NCBI GenBank assembly: GCA_015039365.1
Contig: WION01000172.1
Span: 1 to 64,000 of the forward strand
Source: Amanita rubescens
Lineage: Eukaryota > Basidiomycota > Agaricomycetes > Agaricales > Amanitaceae
Direction of reading: 5' to 3'
Length of the DNA stretch: 64,000 nt
Shown: positions 54,764 to 64,000 of the stretch, in pieces
Position numbering within the stretch: the stretch's first letter is position 1
Layout of the letters: every line of letters starts with the position of its first letter
Made by a program: the position numbers and the translations under genes
Notes under the pieces: generated by a model
What the model saw: the letters and a program-made list of their open reading frames with translations, nothing else
Database searches by the model: none
What the model was told of the DNA's origin: nothing

Positions 54764-55838
54764 ATGTCCCAGCAGGTGGGTAACGACAATGGCCATTGTT
54801 ATAATAGTGGTTCTAACCATCTAAAAGCCACCAGAGAAGGCTTACACCCCTCCGGGCGCCGCTCCGCCTCAGGTTCCAGGGCAGTACGCTCATGAATATC
54901 CGAACCAACATGGCAGTCCCCAGCCGCCTCAATATGGTCCGAATCATACTCCCGCCCAGCCTCAGCCCCAGTACCCGCAAGGACAGTACGCACAGACACC
55001 AAGTCCCCATCAACAACAAAACCCAGGACAGTACGCACAGACACCAAATCCTCATCAACAACAAAACCCAGGACAGTACCCAGCGCAGCAGCCTTATCCT
55101 GCGCAAGGCCAATATCCCCCAGGCCAGTACCCTGTCCAACAGCCTCCCCAAATGGCACAGGCTGGGTATCCCGGGCAACCCCAATTTCAGCAACAAGCGT
55201 ACCAACAACAACCCTACCCACAGCAACCCTACGCAGGCTCAGCCTGGCCCTACAATCATAGTGCAGCAGCAGCCATTACCGATCATTGGTATGAGCATCT
55301 CCGCTCCAGGTGGTAATAGGAATGCCAGGAACCTTCCCCGCGACGCATCGGGCAGGAGAGGTTGGAGCTTTGGGCTCTGCGAATGTTTCGACTCATGCGG
55401 CGCATGTAAGTTAATCAGTGGTGCCTTATTTTTGTTTCTGACAGCGTGGGACAGGTGTATTGGGTTGGTGCTGCCCTTGCTTGCTCTACGCTCAACTCAA
55501 GCAGCGCGTCGACTACCTAAACATGTATGCGAGACCTGATCCGTCCCAAGGTGGTAGCGGTATTGATCTCAACTGTATGATCTGGTGTGGGCTGCACCTC
55601 ACAACTGGATGTGGCTATGCTCTTCAGGTACGCCACAAATTAAATTACTATATCAATTGTCTGACTTCTGACGTGATCCCAGGCCATTACGAGAGGCCAA
55701 ATACGAAACCGTTACATGATCGAAGGCAACGGAGTAGCAGATTTCTGCACGGCCTGTTTCTGTACTCCTTGCCAGTTGACCCAGGAGCACCGAGAACTTG
55801 AATTGGAAGAGAAAGCCTTGTCAATGGGACCCCGATGA
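54764..55838 (+). CDS. PLAC8-type cysteine-rich protein with Pro/Gln-rich N-terminus, copy 2
   Basis: A mini-exon MSQQ (54764-54775) splices to 54828 and a Pro/Gln/Tyr-rich region with tandem GQYAQTPSPHQQQNP units. One frame change near 55230 then leads to VQQQPLPIIGMSISAPGGNR, GWSFGLCECFDSCGAC, GWCCPCLLYAQLKQRVDYLN and, in the last exon, ITRGQIRNRYMIEGNGVADF..CQLTQEHRELELEEKAL, stop 55838. The Cys core matches copy 1 and PLAC8 proteins. The single frameshift inside the low-complexity part may be an assembly error. The copies are in tandem, about 550 bp apart. Confidence 0.7.
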
Positions 55839-56240
55839 CCCGGGCTCGATCATGCTTTTACGAACATTGTTGACATGTACCTACCCTTATTCAGTCCGTC
55901 GTTGCATTTCGGGCAATCAAAATGTTAACTGTGAGAATGTGGATATGAGCATGAGTTTAAAGGAAGCTCGCAAGCGAGTACCGCGTCTGTTCCAACGATG
56001 AATTTGATTCATATACTCCGATCAATATCCAAAGCCATGTGCTAACGGAGGAACCAGCGGAGGGAGACCCCGTACTCTAAAAAAATCAGTGGGCCCGCTC
56101 GAGACCATAAACGTATAAGCATTATAGACTTTCAACCCGAACACATGATTCATTCTATGTCATACATAATACCAAAGAGAGAAGCACTGCAAAATTTTGT
56201 TAGACATTTGCTCGCGGCTGCATTAGTGATAACACTGACG

Positions 56241-57345
56241 TCAAAAGCGACTAGGCTCGAGAATATGTCCATTTCGCAATCTCCAGTCCCTAAGCCACTC
56301 AGCGCGTGACTTATTCTCTACCGCAAGTGCCTTGTCAATTCTCTTTAATGTCCATTGCAACCACGCTTGGGGTCTGTCCACATTTTTCGCTGGCGGCGTT
56401 GAATTCTCCGACGACGGTTTTGTTTCACCCATCATGCGCTCCAAGTGCGGGACAAGTGCTCTAGCAACTTGAAGCGAGTCTTTCGAATTGTGCTTGAAAC
56501 ATGCCGAAACAAGCATAGAGCAAGATACGAGGTCGTGAGCAATCGGAGTCAATGAATAGGACGCTATAGAGCGCGGAAGCTGCGATAACTTTATCAATCG
56601 AATGTTCAACATGCAACGAGTGGAGCAGTTGTCGTGCCCCTGGTAGAGTGAGCTTCAAGTTATATTTTGCATAGTTCCCGAACACGTCGAGGGCGAGTAA
56701 GGGACACGAGAGTTGTTCGCACCGACCTGGCGATGCGAATCAGATGAGGTCATATAACGTAAAACGACGTACTCACGAATGAATAATTCTGAAAAGTGAG
56801 AGTCGAATGTGCGCCCCAAAGCACTCCAAGCGGGAAATAGTTGTGCCAACTCCCGGAGCTGATCTTCTGTAGTCGCCAGATCAACTAGATTCGTCCAGGC
56901 GCTATTGCGGACTTGTGGCAATTTTATTTCTGGTTTTCGCCCGAGCCTCGGCTTTACAAAGTCCAATAGTTTATTGTATCGTTCATGGCGTGCTTCAGGG
57001 GATAGCTTGCTCCTTTTTGACGCCTGGGCTGCTTCGAGCCGCTGAGACGCAGCTTTAGCCTGTACCATCGATTTCCGAAATTCGGATTCGGCGTTGTTTT
57101 GTGCCGCCTGTTTCTGCGTTGGTTCGTCCTCGAACAAAGATTTCACCTGCATCAGTCGAACAAGTTAGTCGATGACGTTCTGAGAGTTTTTTTTCTTGTA
57201 AACTTCTCTCCACGTTAGCAAAGCCAGGACATCAAGGAAAAGAGCAAATCATACCGACAGCCGAATTATTGAAATATCTTGGGTTCCATCTTACATGGCT
57301 GAGAGTTAGGGCAGCAAGGTTGCGTCGCGCCAGAACGCTGGCCAT
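56241..57345 (-). CDS. Unidentified protein with mitochondrial presequence, one frameshift
   Basis: Exons 57345-57295 (MASVLARRNLAALTLSH, a basic amphipathic presequence), 57146-56777 (coiled, Lys/Glu/Ala-rich, then WTNLVDLATTEDQLRELAQL) and from about 56728 (CEQLSCPLLALDVFGNYAKY, LTLPGARQLLHSLHVEH, VIAASALYS). Near 56560 the frame must drop one base to continue SYSLTPIAHDLVSCSMLVSA..ALVPHLERM and end WLRDWRLRNGHILEPSRF at 56241. The helical-repeat character and presequence suggest a mitochondrial (perhaps mitoribosome-associated, mS27-like) protein, but I cannot confirm the family. Confidence 0.55.
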
Positions 57346-58212
57346 GATTTCAGAGCAGCTCTCGGCTAGTACGGCCGAGCTTCTATTTGTCTCTATTTGC
57401 TGCACAGTTTGGCTACAAATACGGCCAAATATACTTGCCCTTTGAATCTGATCGGTGGGTTATATTTAGTTCCTTTATCTGCATTTCGCCTTTAGGCTTG
57501 GACGCCGTTTTACCGGTCCAGCAATCTTCCACGATGCTCCCAGGTTTCCATTACTACTTCAACGCCTCTCATCGAATGAATTGGCGTGGCAGATTAATCA
57601 ACCGCCTAGCTCAGGGACTTCTCCGCCACTGATCAGTGATCGTAAAATAGCATGCGCTTTTGTGTTGCTTTGTGCCACGTTGTCTTGACATAGTTTCATC
57701 GGATTTGGAGATATGACGGGGGGCGGAATTGGAGAAAATTTCCTGCTCGCTAGTTAATTCATGGTCATGGTCAGACGACTTACGTGTAGCACGGCGTTGA
57801 AACAGTTCAAATTTACTTTCGCATCAAGAAGGCCATAGCGCAATTACTCACTAGCGCTCACTGACTGCGCGTCGGCAGCGTGAACTGCCCATTCTATGGC
57901 TCGCGTGACAACTACTAAAACGGATTCCGCTTGCCATGTCAAACTGGTAAAAACTCTCTATCACCTCCAACTACGCGTCAACGGTCCCGTTTTGCCAGTC
58001 TCACGATTGTCTGAGATGAGTTGTTCCTTGTCGGCGCGGCGACGATAAGCTTTACAGGAACGGATGTCTATGATTGGACGATAGGGCAATTTCTACCCTG
58101 CTTACTAAGACCCAAGCCCGATCCATATCCTGGATCTTCTATAAATTCGCCATATGCTCTTCCCCAATGCAAGCCGACCCTCGATTCACTTCACCTCCCG
58201 CCGTCTCGCAAG
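57346..58212. other. Divergent intergenic region, no gene supported
   Basis: Shared upstream region of the mitochondrial-type gene and the ammonium transporter. No recognisable coding frame. Confidence 0.4.
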
Positions 58213-60084
58213 ATGGTTAACGTTACCTATGATGCCTGTATGTAGCCTCATCCTATATTTTTTCGTTGGAAAACTAATCGACTACCCTTCTATGAAATAT
58301 AGCCGGCGATCTTAATAACGCCTTCGGGTGGTAAACTGGTCGTCTACAACATGGGGGACATAGCTTTCGTCCTCATTAGCACGGTACTCGTCTTCATCAT
58401 GATACCAGGCGTTGGATTTTTCTATTCGGGCTTGCTACGCCGTAAAAACGCGCTGTCGATGATACATATGAGTATGGTGTCAGTTGCTGTTGTCACATTC
58501 CAGGTGAGTGAACTGTCTTATATGTGCCAAGAACGCCATTGCTGAGTTTGACCAAGTGGTTCTGGTGGGGCTACTCGCTTGCCTTTAGTGACACCGCCAG
58601 CGCGTTCATTGGAGATTTGAGTTAGTTCGCTTCCTTTTGTCATTCTGATGCCTGTTACGAGCGTGCATCTAGGATATTTCGCTTTGAAGAACGTCCTTGC
58701 TCAGCAATCGGTCGCGAGCCCCAAAATTCCGGCGATCCTCTTTTGCATCTACCAGTTGATGTTCGCGGCCATTACGTATGCATCAAAGTTCTACATTGTA
58801 AACACTCCCTGATGACGTGTTTGATCTAGGCCGTGTATCGCCTGTGGTGCTATCGCAGAGCGCGGACGCATGGGGCCTCTAATCGTTTTCATTTTCGTGT
58901 GGTCAACTCTCGTTTACGACCCCATTGCTTGCTGGACGTGGAATCCTCACGGCTGGTCAGCCAAGCTTGGTGGCCTAGATTTCGCCGGAGGAACTCCGGT
59001 CCACATTTCTTCCGGAACCGCAGCCCTCGCAATCTCCATTTATCTTGGCAAGCGCCGCGGATATGGCACGGATCGCCTTGCTTACAGGCCCCAGAACGTG
59101 TCTTACGTCATTCTTGGCACCGTGTTCCTCTGGTTTGGATGGTTCGGTTTCAACGGTGGTTCCGCTCTTTCTGCAAATCTTCGTGCTGTCCAAGCATCGA
59201 TCGTTACCAACTTAGCTACAGCAGTCGCAGCCTTGACTTGGATGCTTTGGGTACGATTTCTCATACTCTAGCCTTCCCCATCATTTAACACGATCTCTAC
59301 AGGATTACAGGCACGAGAGCAAGTGGAGCGCTGTAGGTTTCTGCTCAGGTGCCATTTCCGGTCTAGTTGCTATTACCCCTGCCTCTGGTTACGTTGGAGC
59401 ACGTAAATAGTTGTTACTTTCTGTCCTGTCCACCTGTTAACTTGGTTCTTACAGCTGCAGCGGTTGTCTATGGAGTCATGGCCGGCACAGGTATGCAACT
59501 TTGCAACCAAACTCAAGTTCATACTGAACGTCGACGACACCCTCGATGTCAGTTGCTCCGCGATTAATTTTACATTAACTAATCAGTTTTTTTAGATCTT
59601 CGCCTCCCATGCTATCGGCGGTGTCATCGGAAACTTATTGACTGGCTTCTTCGCGCAAGTCAAGCGTTCGCCGAATTTGATGGTATCACCGCGATTCCTG
59701 GAGGTTGGATGGACCAGTCATTGGGTACAACTCGGAATTCAGCTCGCCGATTCAACATCCGGTATGGCTTGGTCCTTCACAGTAACTGTGCGTCGTTATA
59801 CTCTCCGCCCTGTTCGTTGCTAACAATAGTGATAGACCATCATTCTATGGGTCATGCACTTCATTCCTGGGCTCTCTATGCGCGGGTCTGAAGAAGCTGA
59901 AATCCTTGGCATTGACGATGCGGAAATGGGCGAGTATGCATATGACTACGTCGGTCTTGAAACAGAAATTGGTCACGTCATACCTCCTGCAGGAGAGATT
60001 ACCACAGAGGTCGAGCAGAAGACAATTTCGAGTGCCCAGGAATCGCGAAAATCAGTAGATGAGAAATCCCGAGCTCAAGATTGA
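58213..60084 (+). CDS. Ammonium transporter (AMT/MEP family), with apparent frameshifts
   Basis: Short exons give the AMT core: MIPGVGFFYSGLLRRKNALS, WFWWGYSLAFSDTASAFIGD, FALKNVLAQ, PCIACGAIAERGRMGPLI, the family signature DFAGGTPVHISSGTAALAIS (first pore His), WFGWFGFNGGSALSANLRA, FASHAIGGVIGNLLTGFFA (second pore His), EFDGITAIPGGWMD, VQLGIQLADSTSGMAWSF and TIILWVMHFIPGLSMRGSEE, then an acidic cytosolic tail to 60084. It imports ammonium across the plasma membrane. Breaks: one near 58330 before YNMGDIAF, and a compensating pair near 59661 and 59720 that affects only ~20 residues. The latter looks like sequencing error more than decay. Confidence 0.8.
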
Positions 60085-61324
60085 GGGATGGTCATCCGTA
60101 TATCCCTTCTTTCGCCTCTTAATATGTATAGCTTAAAAGGTTTGCAAGATATTAGCATGCATTCCTTTTACTCGATACAAGCCCTTTGCCATTAGTATCG
60201 TTTTGTACAAGTTGCTAAGATTTTAGAACATGTCCTGATATCATAGCTAAGTAATTAGACTCTGAAGCGACATTGATGGAGATAAGTTCCTCAGGATTAA
60301 CAAACAAGCGTAGCTCCACAAGTTCCTGGCAGAAGGAATATAATTGAGGCAGCTGATCAAACTACCAAATGGGATGGCTTATCAGTGCATTCACATGCCA
60401 TCGTTTTGACCATCAGTATTTCTGTGATGGTGGGTACAAATACACGTGAGGCCTTGTCATGTCAGGGTCTATTCACGACGCCACTGAACAGAAGAACATA
60501 TGGCAAGCTATGGCAAGCGAAATACTATAGCCAAACTAGCATATTTTTTTAAGGTTTCCCCGGATATCGTGGATTTCACCATGCCAAAGCAAGCTGTCTG
60601 ACAACTGTTGGAATCAGAGAAACGGCCGTCTCGGTGATAAGCTTTTGGCTGGGAACACAGAAGTGCTGGAGGCGGTACCGGTGTAACGAACAATACGAAC
60701 TTCAAGGACCATCGGACGTGGAAACAACATACTATTGACAATGAGTTTGTGTGAACGTCTCTACAGAATACTAGTGGACTCCTGGTTTTACCTGAACACA
60801 GCTAGGACCTCCTCGCTCGCCTAGTACGCCAGCATGGGATATTAGGAGATAAAAAAAACAGCGTATGGTGCACGTGAAAAGCACCCGAAGAATTGCCCAC
60901 GGTTATATAAGTAGAACAATCGCGCGCTGATAGAGCGGAACGTTAGTCACAGTGAGCTACGCCACTGTCGAGTGGGTTTGGAACATTGAATTTGATGCAC
61001 GAGGCGTGGTGGTAGGCCTGACATAGTACTCGATCGTCAGGTTTGTGTAGGACGCAGGATCCGAAGTGTTATGTCTTCCATTGTACAAGCTAATATTAGA
61101 AGATCAATAATACACCTATTGGTCTGGTCAGGTACTAGGCTCCTTTTCCAGGCATCTTTCATCTCACGGCGGTAGGAGTCGTTTCACCGTAGAGCGCTCT
61201 ATAAGCGCGGCCCCCGCGCGCGTGCGCATTGATGGAGTTGATGATCTGATCGCGGCAAGAATAAACACGGTGTTTACTGTATTTGGAAGCCAGTCTAACC
61301 CTAGCGACTCAACGGACAATAGGA
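60085..61324. other. Large intergenic region, no gene supported
   Basis: 1.2 kb without a credible frame on either strand; upstream of the MFS gene. A G/C-rich purine-pyrimidine stretch (GCGGCCCCCGCGCGCGTGCGC near 61206) is the only composition anomaly noted. Confidence 0.4.
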
Positions 61325-63496
61325 ATGACTGACGCTCAGCACGATGAGACCTCGCGCCTTCTTCCGCCGAGCGAAGGCATTTCTTCTTATGCTGGAACGA
61401 GCTCTAATGCCAACGAGTCAGAACATTCTCGCAGAAACAGTCCCCGCCCTTGAAGTACAGAATGAGTCATATCTGGCATACGTTCGAGATTCCTTCGCGC
61501 TTGTAGTCTTTCTGTCTAATCATATTTCATAGGTTATTCCTATGGCGGTAGGTATACTCCTCGTTGCCATGGATGGAACCATTGTCCTATCCTGTACGAA
61601 TCGTGTACCTCAGCATTTCTCATGTTCAAAACGACTTTATGTTATAGCGTACGCCTCTATTGGTAGCGAATTAAACCAATTACAGAACACGAGCTGGATA
61701 GCAACAGCGTACTTGTTGACTCAGACCAGTTTTCAGTGCGTCTACTGCCGTCTCTGGTGTCTTACTGCCCAAGTGAACCGTATACTTCTCCAGGCCTCTG
61801 TCCGGAAAACTTAGCGATATATTTGGTCGAAAAACATGTCTGTTGACATCTTATGCGATCTTCTCTGTTGGATCTTTGCTCTGTGGCTTATCGACCTCGA
61901 TGACGCAACTCATCGTATCCAGAGCAATAGCTGGCGTTGGAGGAGGGGGGATGACAGCGTACGTCTAGGTTATAACCTTCTTCCATTATTGACCCAAGCA
62001 CAGATTGGTCACGATTATCATGTCCGATGTCGTTCCATTGCGCGTTCGAGGAACTTGGCAAGGTAGACTGCATATTCTCTCCCGTGATGTCCGTCGCCTC
62101 CTAACATTTCTTAGGATACTTAATATCGTTTTCGCTACCGGATCTGCAATTGGCGCCCCTCTGGGCGGCTTCCTCACAGATAATATAGGTTGGCGGTGGT
62201 AAGTTCTTCAAATCTTTGCCTCATTCTCAGCCAGTTGACACATACAAGGGCATTCTTGATGCAAGTCCCGCTATGTATCGTTGCGTTTGCCTCAGTGTCA
62301 CTAACTCTCCATCTGCCTGCGAACGAACAAAATGAGTTTATCCGCCAACATCAAGCGTGTGGACTTTGGGGGGGCGATCACACTCGTTTTGGCCATCTTC
62401 TTCCTATTGTTTGGTCTTGACAGAGGCGGAAATATATCCTGGTTCGACCAACTCACATTAGGCTCGCTCATCGCTTTCAGCGTTTCTACAGCCCTGTTTC
62501 TATTTTTTGAGGCGTCTGTAGCGACGGAGCCGTTCGTTCCGGCAAGAATAGCCACCAATTATTCTCTGCTATCCTGCTACCTCGTTAACTTCTTTGCCTC
62601 GGCTGCATCATTAGCTCAAATCTTCTACATATCGTTGTTTTATCAAGCAGTTCAAGGGAAAACAGTTTCAGAATCGAGCTTTTGGCTCGTCATTTGCGTC
62701 TTCGGAGCTACGATTGGATCTTTGTCAGGTGGTCTTACGATTCAACGTGTGGGGAAATTTTATGCTATCACGGTACTCGGCAACTTCCTCCTATTTGCGG
62801 GGGCGTGCATCGTGCTCTTTTCTAGCGGGGTTATCGGTATCTCTACGCTTGGCATTGCTATTGGTACTGTTTTTGTGATTTCAAATAGTATGCATTGTAG
62901 CTTATGCATTATGGGGCATCACCAGGTTTGGCCGTCACCAGCATCGGCAATGGTGAGCACAACAACCCTGATTACTTCTGAAATTAATTGCATTGATGTG
63001 ACAACAGGCAGCAGCATCACCACGATTCTCGTCGCCATAATAGCGAACGCTGGGCAGGCAGATCAAGCCATCGCGACTGCTGGTAGGTGTCGCTCGAGTT
63101 AATATTCTGAGAATTTATTCAAATGATTCATTCCAGTTTCATACCTCTTTCGGACTTCGGGATGCGTCATTGGCATATCCGTGGGTAGCACAATTTTCCA
63201 GGGTACGCTACGCCATTTGTTACGTCTAAGATTATCAGGAAAAGATGCGCAGGAGGTAAGCAAGATATTCGGAAACGTTATGACGGTCCCTGACTATAAC
63301 ATGAAAGATTGTAAAACGCGTCAGAGAATCTCTCAACTACTTGAACCAACTAGATCCCCATACTAAGGCGATTGTCGTCCGTTCATACGTGCATGCCCTT
63401 GAAGCCACATTCCTCTTCACTGTCGTTATGGCCGCTTTTGCAGCATTCTTTTCTTTGTTCGTGAAGGAAAAAGAGCTGACTCACCCACGGTCATGA
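61325..63496 (+). CDS. MFS transporter, DHA2 (14-spanner) drug/amino-acid type, with frameshifts
   Basis: The N-terminus MTDAQHDETSRLLPPSEGIS is the hydrophilic start of vacuolar or plasma-membrane MFS proteins. Then IPMAVGILLVAMDGTIVLSS, NQLQNTSWIATAYLLTQTSF, motif A PLSGKLSDIFGRK, AGVGGGGMTA, SDVVPLRVRGTWQ, ATGSAIGAPLGGFLTDNIGW, VDFGGAITLVLAIFFLLFGL, FYISLFYQAVQG and a last helix TFLFTVVMAAFAAFFSLFVK, ending at 63496. Introns are 40-60 nt. The frame breaks at least three times (near 61435, 62112 and 62330), so the gene is either decaying or affected by indel errors. Likely substrates (drugs, basic amino acids) are inferred from family only. Confidence 0.75.
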
Positions 63497-64000
63497 CATA
63501 CCATCATGACATGCTGGTCTCGTCGTCTATATCTTAATCATCAGCGGTGATTAGTGGGCTATTCCCACCAAATTAGAAAAAAAATATTAGAAGCCAAAAA
63601 TTATATGTGACGAACGAGGAGCCGCATCAATAGTCTAGATCATTGGATTACTGAGTTTGGCTTTAAAATCACAAATTCCAAGTAAATGGCGTCAATGGCA
63701 TGGATGACGAAGTAACATATGTCAAAGAAATCGTTAAAAGTTTACTAGTTACTAACTACAGGATCATTATTCCACAGAAGATCAAAGTGGATTGATCAAT
63801 TGACAATCTAGTCATCTACCTATCAGGGCATCCATCAACCTGGGATATAGATCAATCCGCTTTGACAGAATATCAGTAGACTTGTACACTGTTCGGATCC
63901 CAAGAAGGATGAAGCATACCCTTTTCGGTCCGGTAGGATATTAATACACCCGCGCCCCTCGGTCCGGATTTCATTGAAAATAATCCAGGCTGACAGCGCA
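63497..64000. other. AT-rich flank, no gene supported
   Basis: 3' flank of the MFS gene up to the window edge; no credible frame. Confidence 0.4.

Overview
The window is nuclear DNA of a filamentous basidiomycete, most likely an Agaricomycete. The basis is dense 46-60 nt GT-AG introns, 1- to 10-exon genes, and gene families typical of that class: Spt5-like KOW proteins, an expanded small G-domain family, DUF6699-type proteins, PLAC8-type Cys-rich proteins, a mushroom-type HNH protein, Copia relics and hAT-like MITEs. No bacterial features are seen.

Layout. 1-2217 is the 3' part of an Spt5-like gene with one frameshift. 2218-11800 is gene-poor and repeat-rich: a 1,065-bp foldback element, a second inverted-repeat element, a Copia gag relic, a 154-bp tandem repeat and a palindrome-containing satellite. 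11881-16309 (minus) is an intact G-domain GTPase gene and the highlight of the window. 16310-26100 is a graveyard of diverged duplications, a MITE with an 8-bp target duplication, a Copia reverse transcriptase relic and a damaged HNH gene. From 26162 onward lies ordinary euchromatin: a LamG-like protein, mitochondrial DNA polymerase gamma, two DUF6699-like copies, a dynamin, ribosomal protein eL20, a zinc-ribbon SDR, a tandem cluster of four SDR genes plus a fragment (only the last looks intact), COP9 signalosome subunit 5, two PLAC8-type genes, an unidentified probable mitochondrial protein, an ammonium transporter and a DHA2-type MFS transporter.

Main discovery. The GTPase gene reads through perfectly (441 codons plus stop) only if it is spliced into about 53 exons, 40 of which are exactly 3 nt long. 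Each is a single phase-0 codon flanked by AG and GT, with 46-71 nt introns between. The last 23 form a 65-bp tandem array (62-nt intron plus 3-nt exon). In that array the intron is nearly invariant while the codon varies (seven different codons). A tandem array of one-codon exons, where duplicating or skipping any unit keeps the frame, would be a previously undescribed way to evolve or diversify a protein segment.

Several genes in the right half carry single-nucleotide frameshifts, some compensating. Others (GTPase, polymerase gamma, eL20, CSN5, LamG) are clean. I therefore flag both real decay and residual indel errors in the assembly as possible explanations.
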